Shown piece after piece: positions 18,321-25,625 of a DNA stretch of 51,978 nucleotides (position 1 is its first letter; every line of letters begins with the position of its first letter). The position numbers and the translations under genes were made by a program. The stretch is from Planctomycetales bacterium (GTDB taxonomy: Bacteria; Planctomycetota; Planctomycetia; Pirellulales; Lacipirellulaceae). The stretch spans positions 1 to 51,978 of the forward strand of contig JAGQOW010000019.1 of the NCBI GenBank assembly GCA_020427155.1, read 5' to 3'. The notes under the pieces are model-generated. The model was not told the origin of the DNA, searched no databases, and saw nothing but the letters and a program-made list of their open reading frames with translations.

Positions 18321-18346
18321 CGGGGGCAAGCATGCCCTCGGCAGTG
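18321..18346. repeat. Short palindromic repeat, copy A
   Basis: GGGCA (18324-18328), loop AGCA and TGCCC (18333-18337) form a hairpin inside the sequence GGCAAGCATGCCCTCGGCA. The copy at 21404-21422 has GGCAAGCTTGCCTTCCGCA in the same layout, with 3-4 differences, and both are intergenic. This suggests a dispersed extragenic element. Confidence 0.4.
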
Positions 18347-18362
18347 GGAGATGGTACGTTAC

Positions 18363-20132
18363 TCACTGTTTTCGATCACGTTGCTTCAACAAGGCCTGCT
18401 CCGCGGAGCTAATGGCGCTGGTTTGGGTCGGCTTGTCAATGATCTCGCCCCACTTGGCCACGAAGTGGTGTTCGCACTTCGGACAGCGAACGCGCTGGCC
18501 CAGGAACTGTTTGGGTGCGTTGCTGCCATGGTTGCATGTCGGGCATACGATATGGAATCGCAGCGATTCACTGGCGGTAAGCAAGTCGAGAACGTCGTTG
18601 GGGACGGTCTTGAACTCGATGTCTTCGGGTTCGATGGTTGTGAGCTGCTCAAGTGAGAGGTCTTTGATTTCTGCAATCCGATTAGCCATGCGGCGGATGG
18701 CATGCTCGAAAAGGTTGCGCGAAGTACGACCGTTGCCAAAGTGGCGATCGCGTAGTTCATAAAGTCGTTGGAACCCGAGCAGTACTTTGGCTCGAGCGGT
18801 CCTGCGAATATGGTAATGATTGCTATCGCACATTTTTCCGAAGATCTGCGACAACTCGAGCGGTGTGTAATCGGCGAAATCGAGGTGTCGGCTGAAACGC
18901 GAAGACAAACCAGGATTGGCAAGCAGCAGCGACTGTATCTCGTCTGGGTAACCGGCCAGAATTACCACAAGACGATTACGGTCGTCTTCCATGCGCTTAA
19001 GCAGAGTTTGCACTGCCTCGTGGCCGAAATGATCTTCGCCTTCGGCCGAAATCAAACTGTAGGCTTCGTCGATAAACAGGACGCCGTCGAGAGCTTCGTC
19101 AATCTTCTTGTTCGTTTTGGGGCCCGTTTGGCCGGCGTATTCGGCAACCAGGCCGGAACGATCGGTTTCGACCAGATGACCTTTGCTGAGCACTCCCATG
19201 GCGCCAAAGATTCTGCCGACGATGCGGGCGACGGTCGTCTTGCCGGTGCCAGGGTTGCCGCCGAAGACCATATGCAAGCTGAGGCTGGTGTCGGGCAGGC
19301 CCGCCTTTTTTCGAGCAGCTTGGACTTTTAGAAAGTTTGTCAGCGTGTGGACTTCGTGTTTGATGGTGGACAAACCAATCAGCCGATCCAGGCTGGCGAG
19401 AGCTTCCTGCAAGAGCTCGGGCGAAGTTTTGGATTCGACTTCATCTTCAGCGACGTCTTGTTCGACGGCAACTTTGCTGGTGCTCTGCCTGGTCTGCGTA
19501 GCCGTGGCGGTAGTTGGTTGATGGGGCAGTTTCTCGGCGTCGTGAAGAATCTTTTTGATTGTCTCGACACGTGCTTCGTTGGCCTGTTCGTGCTGATCTG
19601 GGCTGTCGATGGGAATCCTGCGCAGGTGCAGGTGCAATTCGTCTTGAATCATCTTGACTGAGGCCGTTTCGCCAGACGTCATGGGACCATCGGCCCTGGC
19701 GATCAAGTTGGCCAGCCGTGAGACAAGGGTTTCGAGCTCGCCCACACGATCGCGGAGCGGCGCGATCTGGTCAAACGGCCTGACGAGCGAGTACCACTTC
19801 AGTGACACGGCCTTTTCCGACATTTGCACCAGTGCGGTCTTTAGTTGGTCGCCCTGGAGCCGATGCTTCCAGAGGTGGAGCAACAAGAGTTCGCCCAAAT
19901 GTTTTTCGGGTCTGGTCCAACGGCGGTCGGCTTCGCACATGGTGATAAACACCTTGACCAACAACGCGCGATGAAGGTCATCCATCAGCCGAAGAAAGTG
20001 TTCCCCAGTATTTGGCAGCAAGTCGGGATACTCACTGACGATGAGTTGGCCGCTCGAATAATAGAGCTGCTGGCACTCGGCAATTGTTTGCTGAAAGCGA
20101 GCAGGCAAGTCAGGAGATTCGGAATCGGTCAT
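18363..20132 (-). CDS. CbxX/EccA-type AAA+ ATPase with TerB-like N-domain and C-terminal zinc ribbon
   Basis: A 589-residue protein with an unusual layout. Residues about 40-175 look like a TerB-type helical domain (VKVFITMCEADRRWTRPE and NLIARADGPMTSGE, each resembling the acidic metal-binding turn). Residues 250-500 are a CbxX/CfqX AAA+ module: LIGLSTIKHEVHTL, Walker A GGNPGTGKTT (291-300), Walker B VLFIDEAYSL (351-360), GYPDEI and the arginine-finger stretch NPGLSSRF. Near 545-575 two CPxC pairs (CPTC, CPKC) form a zinc ribbon. EccA-type AAA+ proteins remodel protein complexes. It is 90 bases downstream of a LuxR-type response regulator on the same strand. The substrate is unknown. Confidence 0.88.
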   Translation of the reverse strand: MTDSESPDLPARFQQTIAECQQLYYSSGQLIVSEYPDLLPNTGEHFLRLMDDLHRALLVKVFITMCEADRRWTRPEKHLGELLLLHLWKHRLQGDQLKTALVQMSEKAVSLKWYSLVRPFDQIAPLRDRVGELETLVSRLANLIARADGPMTSGETASVKMIQDELHLHLRRIPIDSPDQHEQANEARVETIKKILHDAEKLPHQPTTATATQTRQSTSKVAVEQDVAEDEVESKTSPELLQEALASLDRLIGLSTIKHEVHTLTNFLKVQAARKKAGLPDTSLSLHMVFGGNPGTGKTTVARIVGRIFGAMGVLSKGHLVETDRSGLVAEYAGQTGPKTNKKIDEALDGVLFIDEAYSLISAEGEDHFGHEAVQTLLKRMEDDRNRLVVILAGYPDEIQSLLLANPGLSSRFSRHLDFADYTPLELSQIFGKMCDSNHYHIRRTARAKVLLGFQRLYELRDRHFGNGRTSRNLFEHAIRRMANRIAEIKDLSLEQLTTIEPEDIEFKTVPNDVLDLLTASESLRFHIVCPTCNHGSNAPKQFLGQRVRCPKCEHHFVAKWGEIIDKPTQTSAISSAEQALLKQRDRKQ

Positions 20133-20222
20133 AGGGCCATTATCGGCCCTGGGGTTCCCACAGCAAGTGTGGGCGCCGGATAGAAAAACTTGATCTAGCC
20201 AAGTTTCGCCTGCTGTCGCACT

Positions 20223-20855
20223 TCAGGCCAAACCCTGTCGAACGGCCCAAACCGCGGCCTGGGTACGATCAGAAACGCCAACTTTGCGCAGGATGTGCTG
20301 CACATGCTCTTTGACGGTTTCGTAGCTGATCGAAAGGGATGTGGCGATCTCTTTGTTGCTCAGCCCCAAGGCAAGTTGCTTGAGAACTTCGCTCTCGCGC
20401 TTCGTGAGCGGTACTTCGAGATCGATGGCTACGCGGGGAGTCGAGAGGGCGCCGGTGACTCGCCGGAGTTCTTCGCGCGTCCAGATCGATTCGCCTGCAG
20501 CTGCCTGGCGGATTGCCGAGAGGAGCAGTTCTTTCGAGGCCGACTTAACCAGGTAACCCGCTGCGCCCAGAGCCACCGAGCGTGCCACGTAGGTTGGATT
20601 CTCGTAAGCACTAAACATCAAAACGGGTACGTTAGGGAGCTCTGCGCGAATGCGCCCGAGGCACGAGATGCCATCGGACTGGGGCATGCGAACGTCGAGC
20701 AGCACTAGGTCAGGGCGAAGCTCGAGGGCCCGTTGAAAAGCTTCGCTGCCTTGAGACGCTTCGGCAACGATTTCAATCTCGGTCCCGGCGACCATGCTGC
20801 GGATTCCTGCCCTGACAACGGCATGGTCATCGGCAATAAGTAGCCGAATGGACAT
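20223..20855 (-). CDS. NarL/FixJ-type response regulator
   Basis: A 210-residue two-component regulator. The receiver domain begins IRLLIADDHAVVRAGI, has the phospho-acceptor in LVLLDVRMPQSDG, the Thr/Ser switch region PVLMFSAYE and the Lys in LVKSAS. The C-terminal LuxR-type helix-turn-helix has LTKRESEVLKQLALGLSNKE and YETVKEHVQHILRKVGV. ATG 20855 has GGAG about 9 bases upstream; a TTG at 20873 is less likely. No histidine kinase lies next to it, so it is an orphan in this window, and it is followed by the AAA+ gene. Confidence 0.94.
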   Translation of the reverse strand: MSIRLLIADDHAVVRAGIRSMVAGTEIEIVAEASQGSEAFQRALELRPDLVLLDVRMPQSDGISCLGRIRAELPNVPVLMFSAYENPTYVARSVALGAAGYLVKSASKELLLSAIRQAAAGESIWTREELRRVTGALSTPRVAIDLEVPLTKRESEVLKQLALGLSNKEIATSLSISYETVKEHVQHILRKVGVSDRTQAAVWAVRQGLA

Positions 20856-21626
20856 TGAGTTGGACTCCGGCAACGTTCAATAAGGAAACAGGCAAAAAAA
20901 GTGTCAGCGGGCGTTAGCGAGCCGAACAGCCGCCGGGAAGCGAACGAGCATAAACCGTGCCCGAGAGCCTCCTTAGCAATGATCAAGAACGCCAAACGCC
21001 AGTTGTCGAATCACCAGTGTCCCTCAACCCGTCCTGAGTCGAAATGATTCAGCAGCTCAGAGGAGTGGTACTGCTTGCATCGAGCCGCAACAGGCCTGAC
21101 CAACTCAAGACCCAGGGGAATGAGTAACCCGTGAGAAATCGAGTTGGTCTACTTGGTGTAGCGTTACTGATGGGCAGCACGCGAGAGGGTGTTGGCTTGT
21201 CGCTGACACCCCCAAAATTTGCGGTAAACCACCCCCCCATCCCCTTACTTTAGCAGGATTGGCTCGCTGAGCAAGAGTTGCGTGCTTAAAGGATGGTCAA
21301 AACAGGGGCGGTATGCGCTTTCAAGCGGCTGGTGTTGTGTGACGGCGGTGCTCGGCTGGAGATCTAAGAGTATTGTCCGTCTGGCAAAATGGGGGCTTTA
21401 GGAGGCAAGCTTGCCTTCCGCACAGCTTGGCGGGACGCGAGTCCCAGCGGTGAGGTTCGCGGAGAGGAGTCGGTGATACGATTGAGCAGTGCGGCTGCGT
21501 GGCCTGATGTCAAGCTTTACATGTTTTTGGCAATCTCGCATACTCACCCGCTTGATCAATTGAGCCGTTCTTTTCGTGATAGCCTCCAGACGATTGGGCT
21601 GAACCGCCTGAGAAAGAGACGTAGAG
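20856..21626. other. Gene-free interval of about 770 bases with palindromes
   Basis: No open frame here has protein-like features. Structure is present: GGGTGT/ACACCC around 21187-21211, a 14-base perfect palindrome AGGCAAGCTTGCCT (21403-21416) and a hairpin GGGAC-GCGA-GTCCC (21432-21445) with a GNRA-type loop. This is enough structure to consider a non-coding RNA or extragenic repeats, but no promoter or terminator pair was found. Confidence 0.4.
21401..21445. repeat. Short palindromic repeat, copy B, with adjacent GNRA hairpin
   Basis: The palindrome AGGCAAGCTTGCCT is followed by TCCGCACAG, matching copy A at 18321-18346 in layout, and 16 bases later by GGGAC-GCGA-GTCCC. Two adjacent hairpins of this size resemble a REP/BIME-type unit. 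Confidence 0.4.
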
Positions 21627-22460
21627 ATGACATCCCCGGTGTTGTCGATGAACGAAGTCACGACCTATCGGTGGACTTTTGAAGAAGATGTTTGCCGGTA
21701 TGCGGCAGCGGGTTATGAAGCGATTGGAGTGTGGCGGCAAAAGCTCGCCGACTATGGCGAAGAAGCGGGCGTTGATTTGCTGGCCGAGAGCGGATTGCGA
21801 GTAACTAATCTGATGTGGGCTGGTGGTTTTACCGGAAGCGATGGCCGCAGCCAGCAAGAGTCGATCAACGATGCTGCCCACGCGATCCGCCTGGCAGGAG
21901 CGATGAACGCCGGTTGCCTGGTGGTATATCCTGGTGGGCGCAACAACCACATTTTTCGCCATGCCGAGCGATTGCTTTGCACTGCCATCGAGAAACTGCT
22001 TGGCCTGGCCGAGGCAGCCGAGGTGACGCTGGCGATCGAGCCGATGCACCCGGCCTGTGCGACCGAGTGGACTTTTCTGACGGATCTCGAAGCGACGATA
22101 GCGCTGATCGACAGTTTCGATACTCCTGCGTTGAAGCTAGTGTTCGACGCCTACCATTTTGGCCACGATCCGTCGGTGATTTCTAATCTTGGCGAGATCG
22201 TGCCGTATACGGCCTTGGTGCAATTAGGAGATCGTCAAAAGGCTCACGGCATTGACCACGATCGCTGCCTGTTGGGAAAGGGCCTTGTGCCGCTGCCAGA
22301 GATTCTGCACAACCTGCTCGAAGCGGGGTACTCGGGAGACTTCGACATTGAGCTGGCGGGTGAAGACATCGAGTTGAGCGACTACGAGCAGCTCTTGTCG
22401 TGCTCGAAGCAAGCGTTTGATCGACTGCTGGAGCCGACCCATCGCACCAGGCAGTTTTAA
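21627..22460 (+). CDS. Sugar phosphate isomerase/epimerase-like TIM barrel (AP endonuclease 2 family)
   Basis: A 277-residue xylose isomerase-like TIM barrel. It shows the family's succession of strands with metal ligands: LAIEPMHP (Glu, His), KLVFDAYHFGHDP (Asp, His), LVQLGDRQKAHG and the final FDIELAGED (Glu). Planctomycetes carry many of these as sugar or inositol isomerases or epimerases; the substrate cannot be read. ATG 21627 precedes an alternative at 21648. It ends by sharing one base with arfB, so the two are probably coupled even though the functions do not seem linked. Confidence 0.85.
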   Translation: MTSPVLSMNEVTTYRWTFEEDVCRYAAAGYEAIGVWRQKLADYGEEAGVDLLAESGLRVTNLMWAGGFTGSDGRSQQESINDAAHAIRLAGAMNAGCLVVYPGGRNNHIFRHAERLLCTAIEKLLGLAEAAEVTLAIEPMHPACATEWTFLTDLEATIALIDSFDTPALKLVFDAYHFGHDPSVISNLGEIVPYTALVQLGDRQKAHGIDHDRCLLGKGLVPLPEILHNLLEAGYSGDFDIELAGEDIELSDYEQLLSCSKQAFDRLLEPTHRTRQF

Positions 22461-22894
22461 TGTCTCGCCCACTGATCGTAAACGCGCAGATTCAGATTCC
22501 CGCGTCAGAAATCACATTGTCTTTTGCTCGCAGCGCAGGACCAGGGGGGCAGAACGTCAACAAGGTGAATAGCAAAGCGTTGCTACGCTGGAATGTTGTG
22601 CAATCGGCACAGCTTTCTGAAAGTGTGAAGAGCCGATTCTTGAAACGATTTGCCAGCCGCATCAATCAAGCAGGCGAAGTGGTGTTGGCCAGCGATAGTC
22701 ATCGCGAGCAGGTTCGAAATGTTTCGGCATGTTACGAAAAACTGCGTCAACTGATCCTCTCGGTACAGGTTGCTCCGCGCGTGCGGCTGAAGACAAAACC
22801 TTCGTCGGGTTCGATCGAGCGTCGCCTGAAATCGAAGCAGCACAAATCGAAGCGGAAGCAGAATAGGAGATTTCGCCCAGGAGAAGACGATTGA
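22460..22894 (+). CDS. arfB: Alternative ribosome-rescue peptidyl-tRNA hydrolase ArfB
   Basis: A 144-residue class I release-factor-like hydrolase that frees stalled ribosomes without codon recognition. The catalytic GGQ is at 29-31 within SFARSAGPGGQNVNKVNSKA, and the C-terminus is a basic tail (RRLKSKQHKSKRKQNRRFR) that would occupy the empty mRNA channel. This tail, and the lack of codon-recognition domains, separate ArfB (YaeJ) from RF1/RF2. The start overlaps the stop of the upstream isomerase-like gene by one base. Confidence 0.94.
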   Translation: MSRPLIVNAQIQIPASEITLSFARSAGPGGQNVNKVNSKALLRWNVVQSAQLSESVKSRFLKRFASRINQAGEVVLASDSHREQVRNVSACYEKLRQLILSVQVAPRVRLKTKPSSGSIERRLKSKQHKSKRKQNRRFRPGEDD

Positions 22895-23438
22895 GTCTGA
22901 GAGATTCTCCCACGCAGGGCGCGGAGGTCGGTTTTGGGAACAAGCATCCCTGAGAGGTGACACTTGAGATACCGACAACGTCGCCTTGGATTGCCTGCTT
23001 TAACAAAGGGCGAGCTCATGGGCTTGGGCGATGCCGTGTGCTAACTCGTTCAATGCCAACAGCTTCAGTGGGCAAGGGCAAGGGCAACGGTTGCGATGAC
23101 CGGGAGAAAGGGTAGGCAAGAAAGAAGCTATTTGCTTAGAATGGCTATTCTCATCAGAGGGCGCTTCGCCGGAAAAGAATCCGTTTGCTTCAGGCTGTGT
23201 TTTGGCTCGCTTGTATCGACGAGCAAAAAGTAAACTGCTCATTAGACTGTTCGATTTGCCGGGGGGCGAATGGGGAGCGGATGACAGTGTGTTGTGGGGA
23301 CTGACTTGTTACTAGTTTAGATGACACGTCTTGTGAACATCTGCTGCTGACAGGCAAGACCCCGGCGTGCGGGCGGCTGGACGAACCAATGGCAGGCACG
23401 GTTAGGCCTGCCTAAGAGTGAAAGGGAGGGCTATTGCT
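22895..23438. other. Intergenic interval of about 540 bases; possible small minus-strand gene
   Basis: A minus-strand frame of 80 codons (23242-23000; MSSLLFARRYKRAKTQPEAN...) has no ribosome site, an odd CPCPCP run and no family resemblance, so I do not annotate it as a gene. A hairpin with arms GGCAGGC (23391-23397) and GCCTGCC (23406-23412) lies just before the ribosome site of the next gene. Confidence 0.4.
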
Positions 23439-23903
23439 ATGCAGGGAATCGAAAAACTGTCGCAAGCCAATGTGGCCAAGATGGAGCATCAGATATTGGA
23501 TCACGTGAAGCAGGCGCTGCGTGTAACTCTCGATTGGAGAGTGCCTTCGGTGGGACTTCCCCGCAAGCTAAACAGTGTACAGTTCACGCTGCAGTCGTTT
23601 CAAAGGCATCTCGAGCGGCTGCTCGATTTGGAAGAGCAAGGCGGTTACATGGCGATGGTCGCCGAGAAGAAACCGAATATGCACTTTCGTGTTGAGAGAC
23701 TCGCAGAGGATCACGCCAGCTTTCGCTCTGCTATGCGAGATCTGTTACCTGTGGTCGAAGCCTTGCAGGAATATCAGTGCGAAGAATTCGAAGCCATTTG
23801 CCGTGAGATCGAGGAGTTGCTCGAGCGAATTGATCGTCACGATACAGAGGAAATCGCGCTTCTCCAGGAAGCTCTGCTGATGGACGAGGGAGGCGAAGGT
23901 TGA
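23439..23903 (+). CDS. Hemerythrin-like helical protein
   Basis: A 154-residue all-helical protein. His and acidic residues are spaced as in hemerythrin/HHE domains: MEHQILDHVKQ, FQRHLERLLDLEEQGG, RLAEDHASFRSAM and RIDRHDTEEIALLQEAL. Such domains bind a di-iron centre and sense O2 or NO, or store iron. ATG 23439 has AAAGGGAGGG about 8 bases upstream, better than GTG 23418. The ligand set is not fully canonical, so binding is inferred. No neighbour clarifies the role. Confidence 0.6.
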   Translation: MQGIEKLSQANVAKMEHQILDHVKQALRVTLDWRVPSVGLPRKLNSVQFTLQSFQRHLERLLDLEEQGGYMAMVAEKKPNMHFRVERLAEDHASFRSAMRDLLPVVEALQEYQCEEFEAICREIEELLERIDRHDTEEIALLQEALLMDEGGEG

Positions 23904-24110
23904 AGTGCAGCTTTCACTTGCTGGTCTTTCTCAAGGCGTTTGATTTCGGCATCGAGATCTGAGAGAGCCTTGTGTTCCGGCGTATTTTCATGGTGATTCT
24001 CTGTAGGAATTCTTTTTTCCTGCGATCGAAGCCTCGTCTGCTCTTCATGGGAAAGTATAATTGAAGTTAGTTGCTTCCCATATTCGCGGCTTCTTACTAT
24101 CGAAGTATAG

Positions 24111-24854
24111 ATGTCTCAGGACTTTCCGGATCTCGATTCTTTGCTTGCAGGCTGGCCCTACGTACCTGGGCAGGTGTTAGTCCGCCAATTGCAGGGGGCA
24201 GACGGTCGGGAGTTGTTGCAGATTCGCGTGGACATGGGATTGCTGCAACTGGAATGCAGCGGTCGGCCCGACGGGATCAAGCCGGAAGGTTGCAAGACTT
24301 ATTACGACTACTTGTGTCGCCTGGCCGCCGAAGAAGGCGAATCGTTTCGCATGGACGAGCGTCGTTGCCATGAGATCGATCGTGAGTTTTATCAGTTCTA
24401 CCATCGCCGCATTTGTTGGTTGACGTTGAAACGGTATCGAGAGGCGATGCTCGACGCGCAGCATACTCTCGCTCTGATGGACTTCAGTTCCGAACATTCT
24501 CCCGATCCAGAGTGGTCGTTGCTCCACGAGCGACACCGCCCTTTCGTGGTGTTTCACAAGACTCAGGCAGCTGCGCTATTCGAATTGGAGGAGCAGAGGC
24601 CCACGCAGTCGCTGGAATGCATCGACCAGGGGCTGGAAGAGTTGTCTCAGGTATTCAAGCAGCATGATGCGTTGGAGTTCTTTGACGAAGATGCATTTGT
24701 CTCCAAATTGCGTGAGATGAGGGCGTCGATCGCAGAGCACTATGAGCTAGGTCCGACGCTGGCCGAACAGTTGGCCGAAGCCATTGCCGCCGAGGAATAT
24801 GAGCTGGCAGCCGAGCTTCGCGACCAGATGAATCTCAGCTCTGGCGAGAGGTGA
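24111..24854 (+). CDS. UVR-motif-containing protein of unknown function
   Basis: A 247-residue protein. The C-terminus (LAEAIAAEEYELAAELRDQM, about 221-240) is a UVR motif, the UvrB/UvrC interaction helix pair also found in McsA. The preceding 220 residues carry no zinc-finger cysteines like those of McsA and no nuclease domain, and look helical with many conserved-looking acidic and aromatic residues (FYQFYHRRICWL). This differs from UvrB, UvrC and McsA. It might interact with UvrB/UvrC through the motif. It is followed by a csrA gene. Confidence 0.75.
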   Translation: MSQDFPDLDSLLAGWPYVPGQVLVRQLQGADGRELLQIRVDMGLLQLECSGRPDGIKPEGCKTYYDYLCRLAAEEGESFRMDERRCHEIDREFYQFYHRRICWLTLKRYREAMLDAQHTLALMDFSSEHSPDPEWSLLHERHRPFVVFHKTQAAALFELEEQRPTQSLECIDQGLEELSQVFKQHDALEFFDEDAFVSKLREMRASIAEHYELGPTLAEQLAEAIAAEEYELAAELRDQMNLSSGER

Positions 24855-24982
24855 GTTGCCGGTGCTAAAGAGCGGGCCAATGTTGGCTGGTGCGGCTTTG
24901 GCGCCCGATTGCCGGTTTGCACGACTGATAAGCCAGAAATGGCGCCAGCCTATTGGGGGTAGAGATTTCCTAATTTTCCCAG

Positions 24983-25223
24983 TTGACTACTTTGGGACGG
25001 AGAATCTACAACGCTTTGGCAATTGTTCAGCGGATTGCTGAACATGCTGTCATTGCTGCCGCAGCCGCAACTCCTTTGTCAGCCGACAAATGCGCTGACT
25101 TCGAGAATACCGGCGCACCTTTGGCACGCAGAGTGCGTATGTCTGTTGCGTGTCAACGCGAGATGGAAGCAAGGGAAGCTCTTCTTCAAGCAAAACTTAT
25201 CTTTCCAACAAAGGGAGTGTGTG
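24983..25223 (+). promoter_or_regulatory. csrA leader with candidate promoter and CsrA-type GGA sites
   Basis: TTGACT (24983-24988), an 18-base spacer and TACAAC (25007-25012) suggest a transcript start near 25019. Just downstream a perfect 7-bp stem GTTCAGC/GCTGAAC (25025-25031/25037-25043) holds GGA in its 5-base loop, the form CsrA binds. Further GGA motifs occur at 25165-25167 and 25174-25176 and inside the Shine-Dalgarno (AAGGGAG, 25211-25217), about 40-49 bases apart. Autoregulation by CsrA is a reasonable reading. Confidence 0.5.
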
Positions 25224-25625
25224 ATGTTGGTTCTTACACGGAAGCAAAACGAAAAAATCCGCATCGGTTCGTCTATTGTCATCACGGTAGTGCGGATGAA
25301 GGGAAAGGCGGTTCGGTTGGGTATCGAGGCGCCAGGCGACGTGAGTATTCTTCGTGGGGAACTGGCGTTTGAAACCTCGGAGCAAGAAGAGCTCGCGAGC
25401 AAGCCTGCGTCTCCAGCGAATAGAGAAGAAACTCCAGCACCACGAGAAACGGCAGCGAATGCACATCGAAACTCAGCCAACCACTGGCCTGCCGAGAAAA
25501 ACAACGTGGTGCGAGCGAAGGCCAATCCTGCAGACTCGACAAAAGCTGACGTTAGCCACCCGATGATCAAGATGGCTGTCGCGCCGACTAGCGGGGCGGC
25601 GGTTAGAGGGCCTAGTTGTATCTAA
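25224..25625 (+). CDS. csrA: Carbon storage regulator CsrA, C-terminally extended (paralogue 1)
   Basis: CsrA is a dimeric RNA-binding protein that blocks or exposes ribosome sites at GGA motifs. The first 48 residues are a full CsrA: MLVLTRKQNEKIRIGSSIVI (with Leu4 and Arg6 of the RNA-binding face) and APGDVSILRGEL (with the conserved Arg). A low-complexity tail of about 80 residues rich in Ala, Glu, Asn and Thr follows, so it is 133 residues against the usual 60-75. ATG 25224 has AAGGGAG 7 bases upstream. Its last codons overlap the 3' end of the convergent lipoprotein hydrolase. A second csrA is at 30.2-30.5 kb. Confidence 0.92.
   Translation: MLVLTRKQNEKIRIGSSIVITVVRMKGKAVRLGIEAPGDVSILRGELAFETSEQEELASKPASPANREETPAPRETAANAHRNSANHWPAEKNNVVRAKANPADSTKADVSHPMIKMAVAPTSGAAVRGPSCI

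Noticed and set aside
23000..23242. Minus-strand 80-codon frame in the arfB-hemerythrin gap
   Set aside because: No ribosome site, Cys-Pro repeats and no recognisable family; kept only as a note in the interval entry.
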